Shown here piece after piece: positions 55,786-64,000 of a DNA stretch of 64,000 bases (the stretch's first letter is position 1; every line of letters starts with the position of its first letter). The DNA lies in NCBI GenBank assembly GCA_021773395.1, contig JAJFKB010000002.1, positions 186,001 to 250,000 of the forward strand, read 5' to 3'. The stretch comes from Gammaproteobacteria bacterium. Lineage in GTDB: Bacteria > Pseudomonadota > Gammaproteobacteria > Pseudomonadales > IMCC2047. Position numbers and translations under genes: made by a program. The notes beneath the pieces were generated by a model, which made no database searches, was not told the origin of the DNA, and was given only the letters and a program-made list of their open reading frames with translations.

Positions 55786-57420
55786 CTAGAAACCATCTCT
55801 TTCTGACGCCTTAGCCCTCTCGCGTAACATAAAATGCTGCACCTTCCCGGTAGCCGTACGCGGCAGTGCATCGATAAATTCTATAGATCGGGGGTACTTG
55901 TATGGCGCGGCATTTTGTTTGGCAAAATCCTGGATCTCTTTTATTAAATCCAGACTCTCGGCAAAACCCTCTTTTAGTACCACATAAGCTCGCACAATAT
56001 TTCCACGATCCGGATCGGGCACGCCAATCACGCCACACTCGGCAACTGCAGGATGCTGACTTACCACCGCCTCCACCTCTGGAGAAACAATGTTGTATCC
56101 CGAAGACACGATAATTCCGTCGTTTCTGGCCTGATACCAGATGTAACCCTGCTCATCTATCTTTACGGTGTCACCCGTAATATTCCAGCCGTCCACCACA
56201 TATTTAGACTGACGATCATCATTCAAATAACGGCAGCCTGTAGGCCCTTTAACCGCCAAATATCCAATCTCACCCACAGGGCTATCTTTACCATCATCAT
56301 CCAGGACACGAACCTCATATCCTGGAACAGCTTTACCTAAAGAACCAACAGGATCACTATCATGCTGCACAGACAAAAACACATGAAGCAGCTCAGTGGC
56401 ACCAATTCCATCAGTGATACGCACACCTGTTTTATCCTGCCATGCCTCTGTCACATAGCCAGGCAAAGCCTCACCTGCAGAGGCACAACCCCTGAGCGAC
56501 GCCAATCTCTCATCCTCACAATCTTCAAGCAGGGCTTTATAAATGGTCGGCGCGGTAAAAAATATGGTCGCTTTAAATTTGTCGGCTGCATCCAGCAGTG
56601 ATGGAATCCGCACATCCTCCAGCAACACAGTCGCCGCGCGTGCATGCAAAGGAAATAGGAGCAAACCACCTAGACCATAAACGAAAGCAAGCGATGGGGT
56701 TCCAAGAAAAATGTCATCTGAATTCGGCTTCAACACTTGCTTGGAAAATGTTTCACACACCGCAAGTATCGCGTGATGGGAATGCAAGGCTCCTTTTGGC
56801 TTACCTGTCGTTCCTGACGTAAAAGCAATCATGGCAATATCAGACCCATCAGACAAAAAATTATCAAACCTGGTTGATTTACCCTCCATCAACGATTCGA
56901 TGCTTCCATCCACCTGATCGCCGTTAAAATACAGCACATGATCAAGCTGATCAGAAAACTTCATTGCCTTTTGCATATCTTCACTTAAACGGGCATCACA
57001 GAGAGCAATAGAGGCTCGACTTTGCTCGACGATAGTATTGATCTCTTTACCACGCAACATTGCAATGGTAGTTACCACAATGCCCCCGGCTTTAAGTGTG
57101 GCCAGCCAGCATGCTGCCAGCATGGGATTGTTCAAAGAACGCAAAACAACACGATCACCTGTTTTTAATCCCAAGTCATCGACCAACACATGCGCAATCT
57201 GATTACTCTTTTCCAGTAATTCCTTATAGGTCCAGTTTCCTGACGGTGAATAAATGGCGATCTTATCCCCAACACCCTCATCCACCGCTTTATCCAAAAA
57301 CTCGACAGCAGCATTAAATGACCCGCAACAATCAATTTCATTGATAAAATCAGGCCACTGGTCCTGTGGCGGCATGTGATCGGGCACAAAACTATCTTGG
57401 TATGTTTTTTTAGTATTCAC
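55786..57420 (-). CDS. Aryl-CoA ligase (benzoate/2-aminobenzoate-CoA ligase group)
   Basis: 544 aa adenylate-forming enzyme. AMP-binding motif AMIAFTSGTTGKPKGALHSH, A5-like DGIGATELLHVF, A7 NITGDTVKIDEQGYIWYQARNDGIIVSSGYNIVSP (two blocks) and the catalytic Lys in LPRTATGKVQHFML are present. It activates an aromatic acid as its CoA thioester with ATP. The N-terminal TYQDSFVPDHMPPQDQWPDF and NNPMLAACWLATLKAGG resemble 2-aminobenzoate-CoA ligases more than classical benzoate-CoA ligases. Start GTG 57420 has AAGGGG six bases upstream; a TTG 19 codons earlier lacks one. Confidence 0.88.
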   Translation of the reverse strand: MNTKKTYQDSFVPDHMPPQDQWPDFINEIDCCGSFNAAVEFLDKAVDEGVGDKIAIYSPSGNWTYKELLEKSNQIAHVLVDDLGLKTGDRVVLRSLNNPMLAACWLATLKAGGIVVTTIAMLRGKEINTIVEQSRASIALCDARLSEDMQKAMKFSDQLDHVLYFNGDQVDGSIESLMEGKSTRFDNFLSDGSDIAMIAFTSGTTGKPKGALHSHHAILAVCETFSKQVLKPNSDDIFLGTPSLAFVYGLGGLLLFPLHARAATVLLEDVRIPSLLDAADKFKATIFFTAPTIYKALLEDCEDERLASLRGCASAGEALPGYVTEAWQDKTGVRITDGIGATELLHVFLSVQHDSDPVGSLGKAVPGYEVRVLDDDGKDSPVGEIGYLAVKGPTGCRYLNDDRQSKYVVDGWNITGDTVKIDEQGYIWYQARNDGIIVSSGYNIVSPEVEAVVSQHPAVAECGVIGVPDPDRGNIVRAYVVLKEGFAESLDLIKEIQDFAKQNAAPYKYPRSIEFIDALPRTATGKVQHFMLRERAKASERDGF

Positions 57421-57568
57421 TTTAAACCCCTTGGATATACATAATTCCTTAGCCAGTATCTTTATATCGCCAATCAAATGCGCATATATTGGGAAAAATT
57501 ATTTTCCGCACTCAAAAGATGAATTAAAATGCTATTTTCAGCCAAAAGCCCAGCTCTAGTTTTACTGC

Positions 57569-57597
57569 ATTATATTACACTAAAAAGTTCCGGTAAA
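57569..57597 (-). promoter_or_regulatory. Ligase promoter overlapped by a candidate BoxR site
   Basis: On the minus strand TTTACC, 17 bases, TATAAT. The -10 lies within TGTAATATAAT, the motif repeated on the other strand at 57703-57713 and, without its last two bases, at 58741 and 58774. The overlap with the -10 would suit a repressor. Confidence 0.5.
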
Positions 57598-57702
57598 CAG
57601 ATTTATAGTTCATTTTTCTGCCTTTATGGGTTACAATGCTCCACCAATCAAGCTTGCTTGCACCATAATTCATAAATAAACAGCAGCTTTCAATACAAAG
57701 GC

Positions 57703-57713
57703 TGTAATATAAT
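57703..57713 (+). promoter_or_regulatory. Candidate BoxR site and -10 of the regulator gene
   Basis: TGTAATATAAT, containing a perfect TATAAT, 41 bp before the regulator start. The -35 region (AGCTTT) is poor, as for a regulated promoter. Confidence 0.45.
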
Positions 57714-57753
57714 ACCGACCTAAGTGGCCGCAACTTAACAAAAAAAACACTCT

Positions 57754-58659
57754 ATGCAAGAAAATACCGTGTCAGACAAAAAACAGCCAGAAAAAGATGC
57801 CAGCGAAGAGTATATGAAACAAATTGCCAAGCTGGTACGCGGCATGCGAACACAGAGAGGCCTTACAAGAAAAGATCTCTCTAAAATGTCCAGCATCTCT
57901 GAACGATACCTCGCTCAAGTAGAGGCTGGCAAAGCAAATATCTCTATAGCCCTGCTTTGGCGCATGGCGGAGGCAATGCAGGTCAATGTATCAAGTTTTC
58001 TACCACAAGTTGAACAAACCAACATACAACTGGGACCTCTCAAGCAGTTTCTTGAAGGGCTCTCACTAGAGCAAGAGAAAAAGGCATTCGAGATATTGCT
58101 AAAGTATTTTTCCGGCGGGAAAGGGCCAACGGGAGGCATCGCTCTGATTGGATTGCGCGGAGCGGGGAAATCTACATTAGGCCGCATACTCTCCGAAAGC
58201 GCGAATATCCCTTTTGTCAGCCTGACACAGGTTATCGAAAAACTCGCCGGCCTTGAAATACCAGAAATTTTATCCATGTTTGGACAAAGAGCGTACCGAA
58301 GACTTGAGCACCAAGCCATCGATTACGTACTTGAAAACCATGAAAGCGTAATACTCGAAGTCGGTGGCAGCTTGGTTTCAGAAAGCGAAACCTTCAATCA
58401 TCTGTTAAGCTCTTTCTACACTGTCTGGATCAGGGCGAAACTGGAAGACCATCTGAATCGTGTACTGGCTCAAGGGGAAAGCAAACCATTAAGGGACCGC
58501 GAAAAAGCTATCGAGGATCTAAAACACATCCTGGAGGAACGCGAACCCTTTTATATGGCTGCAAACTGGGTAATAGATACTTCTGAAAGATCTATTGAAG
58601 AGTGTGCAAAAGAGCTAAGCACCAAGTGCCGCTGTTTCTGCTGTGAATGGAGCCAGTAA
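57754..58659 (+). CDS. BzdR/BoxR-type regulator: HTH plus shikimate-kinase-like domain
   Basis: 301 aa. Residues ~22-80 are an HTH_3 (Xre-type) domain: IAKLVRGMRTQRGLTRKDLSKMS, SERYLAQVEAGKANISIALLWRMAEAM. After a linker, residues ~128-300 have a shikimate-kinase fold with P-loop IGLRGAGKSTLGRIL and the later RxxPLRDR block. This two-domain plan is that of BzdR/BoxR, which repress benzoyl-CoA pathway genes and respond to benzoyl-CoA through the kinase-like domain. The Cys-rich tail (KCRCFCCEWSQ) is unusual. It is divergent from the ligase gene and beside the TonB receptor. Confidence 0.93.
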   Translation: MQENTVSDKKQPEKDASEEYMKQIAKLVRGMRTQRGLTRKDLSKMSSISERYLAQVEAGKANISIALLWRMAEAMQVNVSSFLPQVEQTNIQLGPLKQFLEGLSLEQEKKAFEILLKYFSGGKGPTGGIALIGLRGAGKSTLGRILSESANIPFVSLTQVIEKLAGLEIPEILSMFGQRAYRRLEHQAIDYVLENHESVILEVGGSLVSESETFNHLLSSFYTVWIRAKLEDHLNRVLAQGESKPLRDREKAIEDLKHILEEREPFYMAANWVIDTSERSIEECAKELSTKCRCFCCEWSQ

Positions 58660-58740
58660 ATCAACACCAAAGTAACCGCTTAGGAAACGCTAGGACTTGT
58701 AAATCCTTCGCAGGAGGACTTTTCGCCCCACAAATTGAAC

Positions 58741-58782
58741 TATATTACACGCAACAAGAATGGGAATGAGATTTATATTACA
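58741..58782 (+). promoter_or_regulatory. Paired candidate BoxR sites upstream of the TonB receptor promoter
   Basis: Two direct copies of TATATTACA (58741-58749 and 58774-58782), 33 bp apart (about three helical turns). They share the core with the sites in the ligase-regulator gap. Their centres are roughly 78 and 45 bp before the expected transcription start. Confidence 0.45.
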
Positions 58783-58788
58783 TATTTG

Positions 58789-58816
58789 TTGACCGACTCT
58801 ATCGCACATGTATAAT
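58789..58816 (+). promoter_or_regulatory. Sigma-70 promoter of the TonB receptor gene
   Basis: TTGACC, 16 bases, TATAAT. A perfect palindrome GCATTATAATGC (58865-58876) lies downstream in the expected leader and could be a further operator. Confidence 0.7.
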
Positions 58817-58923
58817 AATATGCTCTTAGAGTTGGGTTTCAAATCGGAATACTGTTGAAAAGATGCATTATAATGCGCAAATGCTATTCCAAGGCTTTCA
58901 CTAATAATAGTAAGGGGTAAACA

Positions 58924-61281
58924 ATGAATAAACACCTACGCACACCATTTGCGTTGAAAGGCGTGGCCAAAGCTTTCGCCTACTCCAGCGCAGCAGCAAT
59001 ACTTGCAACACCAATAACCAGTTTTGCCGAAACCGCTAAAGGAAAAGGATTTGGTATTGAAGAGGTGGTTGTAACGGCTCGTAAACGGGAAGAGAACCTA
59101 CAGGATACACCGCTATCGGTTGCGGCCTTTACCGCAAACGACATGAAAGTGAGACAAATTCACTCTTCCGACCAGTTATCACAAATTACACCGAACCTGC
59201 AGTTTTCCTCTCAAGCTCCCTCCTCTGGTAGCAATGCGTCGTCACAAATATTTATTCGGGGCATCGGACAAACTGAATTTCTACCCTCAACCGATCCGGG
59301 TGTCGGTCTCTATATAGATGGCGTGTATTTGGCTCGCTCTGTCGGTGGAACACTGGACTTTGCAGATATCGAACGAATCGAAGTGCTGCGTGGTCCCCAA
59401 GGCACGCTGTTTGGACGTAACACCATCGGTGGTGCGATCAACATTCACACCAAAAAACCCTCGGAAGAGTTTGGCGGCGAAGTGGAAGTCAAAGTGGGCT
59501 CAGACAGTCAGCTGGAAGTTATGGCAGACATCAATTTGCCCATCAGCGAAAACCTGCTAACAAAATTTTCTATCGGCAAACGTGATCGCGATGGCTATGT
59601 AAAAAGACTGGTCGACGGTGATGATCTGGGTGATGATGATACTTTTGGCGCACGCGCTGCGATTCTCTGGACACCTACTGACGACGTGCAGGTTTTCTGG
59701 AGTGCTGACTACAATAAAGAAGAGGAAAATGGGTCACCTCAGGTATTTAACTCTATATCCAGTGGAAACCTGTTTGCCTCTGTATCAAGTGCACGTGCCG
59801 GTTGTCCCGCACCAGGTACAGAATTAGCGGACCCACGTTGTGCCAACAACCAGTGGAACGCTGGTCCTTTCGCGAGTAACGGTACTTTTCCGGTTGCATC
59901 CGAGCTGGAAGGCTGGGGAACCCAGCTGACCATTGATTGGGATCTGGACTGGATGACCGTGAAATCAATAACGGCCTACCGCGACATGGATTGGTTCGCG
60001 TCTCGAGATGCGGACAATACACCTTTTACTATCCTGCATACGCAGAATGACGATACAGCGGATCAACTCAGTCAGGAAATCCAGTTTGCCGGAACGGCAA
60101 TGGAAGACAAGCTGAACTGGTTGGTTGGCTTGTATTACTTCGAAGAAGAAGCTACCGATGACTATTATGTTCCGATCACTTTCGGAGACTTTAAAACGGG
60201 CGGTGACGTTGATAATGATACCAGCGCGCTCTTTGCGCAGGTCACTTACGACGCTACCGACGCATTGAGCATCACCTTCGGTATTCGCTACTCTGAAGAG
60301 ACCAAGCGATTTACACCGGATCAGGGAGCCTTGACTACCTACGTATTCCCGGTAGGGCCTTCAGAAAAAGTAGGTGACATGTATTTGCACCCCGTCACAG
60401 GCGAGCTGTTTCCAACCATTCCCAGTGGCACTGCAGCGATCGTACCTGCTGGAACACCATTTTATCCAGCCGGTGAAGTTGAGACGGATGTCGAAGAAAC
60501 TACGCCCATGCTGAATATCGCCTATCGTTGGTCTGACGATCTGATGACCTACATCAGCTACTCAGAAGGCTTTAAAAGTGGTGGTTTCAACGCTCGTAAC
60601 GTAAAACCGGGTGCTCAAATCCGTGAATTTGATCCTGAGTTTGCTGATACCTATGAGATCGGTTTTAAGGCGGATCTGCTGGACAACACACTGCGTTTGA
60701 ACGGTGCGGTATTCTACACAGAATACACAGACCTGCAGTTCATTATTCGTGAGGACTTCTCCCCCAATACCTTCAACGCGGGTGAAGCGATTATCGAAGG
60801 CTTTGAACTGGAGTGGACCTGGGTACCAACGCCTGAACTACAAATCGTTGGTGGTGTTGGCTATACCGATGGTGACTATGAAGAGTTAAGTCCTGAGCTG
60901 CTCGCTGAAGGTTCAGTCTCATTAAATAACCAGATGCCCCATGTGCCAGACTGGTCTGCCAATATGGGCGTAGCCTATTCTATTGATCTAGGCGAAAACG
61001 GTACTTTGACTCCACGTGTAGATTGGTCTTACCGCAGCAAGCTGTACTTCAATACCGATAATACCGAAGCTATATCTCAGAACGGCTATAGCATCTGGAA
61101 TGCTGCATTGACATGGGAATCACCGGACGAAAACTGGCAGGTTATTGGTGCCGTATCTAATCTGGATGACGAAATCTACCGTGTTGCAGGCAACTCTTCT
61201 CTGACTGCCAGTGCTTCCTATGCGGAATCCACATATGCCAGAGAACGCGAATACTCATTGACTGTGCGCTATAGCTACTAA
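58924..61281 (+). CDS. TonB-dependent outer-membrane receptor
   Basis: 785 aa. A signal peptide (AYSSAAAILATPITSFA) is followed by the TonB box region EEVVVTARKREENLQDTPLSV, the plug domain (IFIRGIGQTEF, GVGLYIDGVYLARSVGGTLDFADIERIEVLRGPQGTLFGRN in parts, TIGGAINIHTKKP) and a 22-strand-type barrel ending in aromatic VRYSY. It imports a ligand with energy from TonB-ExbBD. It carries its own promoter and terminator, AAGGGG six bases before the ATG, and lies between the BoxR-type regulator and boxA, suggesting uptake of an aromatic acid or conjugate (inference). Confidence 0.95.
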   Translation: MNKHLRTPFALKGVAKAFAYSSAAAILATPITSFAETAKGKGFGIEEVVVTARKREENLQDTPLSVAAFTANDMKVRQIHSSDQLSQITPNLQFSSQAPSSGSNASSQIFIRGIGQTEFLPSTDPGVGLYIDGVYLARSVGGTLDFADIERIEVLRGPQGTLFGRNTIGGAINIHTKKPSEEFGGEVEVKVGSDSQLEVMADINLPISENLLTKFSIGKRDRDGYVKRLVDGDDLGDDDTFGARAAILWTPTDDVQVFWSADYNKEEENGSPQVFNSISSGNLFASVSSARAGCPAPGTELADPRCANNQWNAGPFASNGTFPVASELEGWGTQLTIDWDLDWMTVKSITAYRDMDWFASRDADNTPFTILHTQNDDTADQLSQEIQFAGTAMEDKLNWLVGLYYFEEEATDDYYVPITFGDFKTGGDVDNDTSALFAQVTYDATDALSITFGIRYSEETKRFTPDQGALTTYVFPVGPSEKVGDMYLHPVTGELFPTIPSGTAAIVPAGTPFYPAGEVETDVEETTPMLNIAYRWSDDLMTYISYSEGFKSGGFNARNVKPGAQIREFDPEFADTYEIGFKADLLDNTLRLNGAVFYTEYTDLQFIIREDFSPNTFNAGEAIIEGFELEWTWVPTPELQIVGGVGYTDGDYEELSPELLAEGSVSLNNQMPHVPDWSANMGVAYSIDLGENGTLTPRVDWSYRSKLYFNTDNTEAISQNGYSIWNAALTWESPDENWQVIGAVSNLDDEIYRVAGNSSLTASASYAESTYAREREYSLTVRYSY

Positions 61282-61816
61282 TTACCAAAATGTCACTCTC
61301 TTGATAGGCCGGCGCAAGCCGGCCTTTTTTTATTCTCTATTCTAATCGTCCGTTTCAACGGCTCAGCTTTTCCCAGTCCGACTGCGTTTATTGCATACCT
61401 TCATTGCACAGTTTGCGTATCGCTACCTTTTATTTTTAAAATACCAGGCACACCTAACCCGAACATTTCAACAGTACGTCTAAAATAGCTCTGAAGCCCC
61501 TATGTATATTGGTTTTGATCTAAAATCACCCCCCCATTAAAATCCTGGCTACTGCCGATAAATCCGGGCTAAACCATAGCTATTCTCCACGTCTCTATGC
61601 AGAAGCCAATTGGATAAAAGAAATATCAGGAGGTTAGTAATCAGTAAAGAAAAAATAGCCCATGTATGGCGACTTCTAACAGCAGGTGCCGCCAAACGGT
61701 AGAGGATAGATTTCACAGGTGCCCACATGGAAGCCGGCGAATGCCTTAAGACTAACAATATGGAGAGGCCGGTGGCGCGAAAGCACCACCTTAGAAATTA
61801 ATTCGAAGGCATGTAG
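61282..61816. other. Gene-free convergent gap between receptor and boxA
   Basis: It holds the receptor terminator (61307-61331) and, near 61768-61790, a GGTGG/CCACC hairpin just past the boxA stop on the minus strand, without a T-run. TGCA words occur near 61392-61405. A 69-codon minus-strand frame (61549-61758) with one hydrophobic stretch starts at TTG without a ribosome-binding site and is not convincing. Confidence 0.6.
61307..61331 (+). terminator. Rho-independent terminator of the TonB receptor gene
   Basis: GGCCGGC-gcaa-GCCGGCC followed by seven T, 25 bp past the stop codon. Confidence 0.95.
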
Positions 61817-63031
61817 CTAATAGGTCTCAACGTGATAACGCCCAGAGGTTCGCATCATTTGTTTGATCTCATCCCAATCCATATCATTGTCTTTGCAGAT
61901 ATCCGAAAACGCTTCATCGACACCCAATTCCATATCCTTCAGTCCACAGATAAACACATACGTCTCTTTAGAATGGAGCAACTCTGCCAGACTATCGGCA
62001 TTATTTCTCATCCGATCCTGCACGTACTCTTTGGGTTGGTCCGGAAGACGCGAAAACACCAGTTGCTTTTCGATAAACTCACTGTTCAGTTTCTTCAACG
62101 GTCCAAAATAGGGAAGTTCTCCCGGTGTCCTGGCACCGAAATAGAGTTTCAATTTTCCAGAGGCCTTGTACATATGCCGGCGTCGATATTCCGTCATCGC
62201 CCTGAAAGGAGCCGCACCGGTTCCCGTACACACCATAATAATGTTGGCCGTGGCGTGATTCGGCATCAGGAAAGTCGCGCCAAAGGGACCGGTCACTTTG
62301 ACCTCATCATCCTTTTTCAGGTCACAGACATAATTGGACGCAACGCCATGTTGGGTTTCGCCGCTTTCTTCATAAACCACGCGTTTAACCGTCAGCGATG
62401 CATTATTATGCCCGGGACGCTCACCATCTCTCGGGCTCGCAATTGAGTAAAGTCGCATGAGGTGCGGCTTACCCTTTTCATCAACGCCCGGTGGGATTAT
62501 CCCGATACTCTGCCCTTCCAAAACCGGAAATGTCTTGGAATCAAAATCGAGTACAATATGGTGGATATCGGACTCCACATCATCGTCGGTGATACGGTAG
62601 TTGCCCGCCACGCGTGCAATAAGCGGACGCTCACGATTGTAGATATTGATATAAGGGTGCGCTGCAGAAAAGGGAGGTATAACCTTACCACTTTCCCCTG
62701 TATGAGCCACTTCCAGAATTGCATTGGCTTCATCCTCACTCGCCTCTTGGACGGTGTCCTCCACCTCGTCTTCATCAATACCTAGCTCCTCTGGAAGCTC
62801 TTCCCAGGAGAACTGCTCCTCCAGCGTATAGGGCTTATGTACAATCCGCCAATTATCTATCGCCCCGGTAGGACAGGGCGTTATGCAATCCAGACAAGCC
62901 TTACAGATTTCAACATCAACCACGTAGTTTTCGCTATCGTGGGTAATGGCATCAATAGGGCAGGTTTCTTCACAGGTATTACAGCGAATGCATATTTCCG
63001 GATCGATAAGATGCTGACGTATTGCGCTCAT
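61817..63031 (-). CDS. boxA: Benzoyl-CoA 2,3-epoxidase reductase subunit BoxA
   Basis: 404 aa. Two [4Fe-4S] ferredoxin motifs at the N-terminus ([16 protein letters not shown] and [16 protein letters not shown]), a short acidic linker (~residues 85-120), then a ferredoxin-NADP reductase module: FAD motif [32 protein letters not shown] motif [16 protein letters not shown], and the terminal [10 protein letters not shown]. It passes electrons from NADPH to the di-iron subunit BoxB. It is downstream of boxB on the same strand (146 bp gap). Confidence 0.95.
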   Translation of the reverse strand: MSAIRQHLIDPEICIRCNTCEETCPIDAITHDSENYVVDVEICKACLDCITPCPTGAIDNWRIVHKPYTLEEQFSWEELPEELGIDEDEVEDTVQEASEDEANAILEVAHTGESGKVIPPFSAAHPYINIYNRERPLIARVAGNYRITDDDVESDIHHIVLDFDSKTFPVLEGQSIGIIPPGVDEKGKPHLMRLYSIASPRDGERPGHNNASLTVKRVVYEESGETQHGVASNYVCDLKKDDEVKVTGPFGATFLMPNHATANIIMVCTGTGAAPFRAMTEYRRRHMYKASGKLKLYFGARTPGELPYFGPLKKLNSEFIEKQLVFSRLPDQPKEYVQDRMRNNADSLAELLHSKETYVFICGLKDMELGVDEAFSDICKDNDMDWDEIKQMMRTSGRYHVETY

Positions 63032-63177
63032 AAAAATTCTTCACTTTTGTTTTATTAAACCTTTTTAATACTGCTTTCCCGGTTGGGTAACTCTCTGGAG
63101 CAGATTCATTCAAACTCATGCTACCCCAGAGAGTGTACCAAATTGGCTAAGCTAACCAATAGCCAGAACCATTAGAT

Positions 63178-64000
63178 TTAGTTAATTTTGACATACTCAA
63201 ATTCACCCGTCTGGTTGTTAATCCCAATTCTGGGCTCAGCAATCCAGCCAGCATATTTTCCAACTTCTGTACAGGGCTCCATCAAAGACTGAATATAATC
63301 TCCATCGGCGTCAGAACAGAGCCACTCTTCCTTTTTGGAATTCCATTCATCTTCACTGACGATTTCACCGTCAATGGTGACATATACCGATTCAAACTCA
63401 CCAATTTTCCGGTTAAAAGCCTTATGCGGCTGAGTAATCTCGAAATCAATACCCGCTTTGCTAATCGTTTTATTCCAGCGATTGATGCCACCCTGACAAT
63501 CCTTAATATAATCATCCAGCAGACGTGCATTAATGGCGCTTAAGGCAGGCACATCCTCTTCAACAAATTTTCCATCAGCTACACGTGTTACCGTATAGGT
63601 ATCATTGAGCAACTGGTGGTCATCGTCGATTTTGGTTTCAGCGAAACGCCCTTTTATGCCCGCATTAAAGGAGTTTGCAGCATTAGTGGAGACTTCCGCA
63701 CCAAAAAGATCCCGTGTCACAGAAGTGTGAAAATTCACTTTTTTCTGCAACGTCGGCAGATCAATGACACCCAGTGCGCGCACCGCTTCTATCTCATAAG
63801 GATCAGTGATATTCGCCTCATTCATTGCATCGCAGGTACGTTGAATTACTCGACCAACGCCGGTCTCACCGACAAACATATGATGCGCTTCTTCGGTCAG
63901 CATAAATCGGCAGCTGCGTGACAGTGGGTCGAAACCTGATTGTGCCAGAGACTCCAACTGCATCTTACCATCGCGATCCGTAAAATATGTAAACATGAAG
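63178..64000 (-). CDS. boxB: Benzoyl-CoA 2,3-epoxidase subunit BoxB, C-terminal part
   Basis: The frame runs off the right edge; ~274 of about 470 residues are seen. FTYFTDRDGKMQLESLAQSGFDPLSRSCRFMLTEEAHHMFVGETG (in parts) contains the Glu and His of a di-iron site, and the rest (NAANSFNAGIKGRFAETKIDDDH, ITQPHKAFNRKIGEF, EPRIGINNQTGEFEYVKIN) matches BoxB. With BoxA it epoxidises benzoyl-CoA in the aerobic box pathway. The first in-frame ATG lies at 63996, but it is internal. boxC is expected beyond the window. Confidence 0.95.
   Translation of the reverse strand, partial: FMFTYFTDRDGKMQLESLAQSGFDPLSRSCRFMLTEEAHHMFVGETGVGRVIQRTCDAMNEANITDPYEIEAVRALGVIDLPTLQKKVNFHTSVTRDLFGAEVSTNAANSFNAGIKGRFAETKIDDDHQLLNDTYTVTRVADGKFVEEDVPALSAINARLLDDYIKDCQGGINRWNKTISKAGIDFEITQPHKAFNRKIGEFESVYVTIDGEIVSEDEWNSKKEEWLCSDADGDYIQSLMEPCTEVGKYAGWIAEPRIGINNQTGEFEYVKIN

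Larger units (their letters stand above)
57421..57753. other. Divergent regulatory region of ligase and regulator genes
   Basis: No gene. It contains the ligase promoter, the regulator's -10, and two oppositely oriented copies of TGTAATATAAT (57569-57579 and 57703-57713), described separately. AT-rich elsewhere. Confidence 0.75.

Noticed and set aside
61549..61758. 69-codon minus-strand frame with a hydrophobic segment after boxA
   Set aside because: TTG start without a Shine-Dalgarno sequence, no recognisable family, and placed after a hairpin; kept only as a note in the gap entry.

Overview
The window looks like part of the chromosome of a marine gammaproteobacterium (Pseudomonadales/Cellvibrionales type). 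The basis is the order thrS-infC-rpmI-rplT-pheS-pheT-ihfA-merR-tRNA-Pro, a type II secretion operon in E-F-G-H-I-J-K-L-M-C-D order, a TonB receptor, and a box-type aerobic aryl-CoA pathway. Placement below class level is inference.

Positions 1-17,000 hold surface-glycan genes. They start with the tail of a UDP-sugar dehydrogenase, a WecA/WbpL-type initiating transferase, a WbpV-like epimerase/reductase and a GT2 transferase. An unusual block follows (4.0-17.0 kb): two membrane phosphatase/sulfatase-fold proteins without a formylglycine motif, two large paralogous anchored proteins with Ig-like 'GW...RxDV...SGF' modules plus a GH-A-like barrel, a NoeA-like methyltransferase, and a small secreted protein with a YLDPGTGS motif. 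I judge this block, together with the fused methyltransferase/coiled-coil/double glycosyltransferase at 27.4-30.8 kb, the best candidates for something undescribed.

Positions 17,149-27,355 are a complete-looking type II secretion operon (no prepilin peptidase here). It lies directly downstream of a glycan export operon (27,390-35,068): LpxL-like acyltransferase, OafA-like acyltransferase, Wzm, Wzt with a C-terminal cargo domain, and the fused glycosyltransferase. Gaps suggest one long transcription unit, all on the minus strand.

Positions 35,102-45,501 hold a parvulin-type isomerase, two secreted proteins (one with InlB-type repeats, one with a strong promoter and terminator), a rhamnosyltransferase-like GT2, a lipoprotein, a TPR-sulfotransferase, and rfbB-rfbC-rfbA without rfbD. 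tRNA-Pro(GGG) at 45.5 kb separates this accessory region from core genes.

Positions 45,805-53,344 are the translation operon. It has an attenuator-like leader before pheS and is followed by mdh with a C-terminal extension.

Positions 54,856-64,000 are an aromatic-acid cluster: alpha/beta hydrolase, aryl-CoA ligase, BzdR/BoxR-type regulator (HTH plus shikimate-kinase-like domain), TonB receptor, BoxA, and BoxB cut by the window edge. A repeated TGTAATATA motif near the regulator, ligase and receptor promoters is a candidate BoxR operator.

Several genes appear to use TTG or GTG starts supported by Shine-Dalgarno spacing (gspE, gspH, rfbA, the ligase, mdh, a lipoprotein, one phosphatase-fold gene). 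All calls come from reading the sequence; no database search was run.
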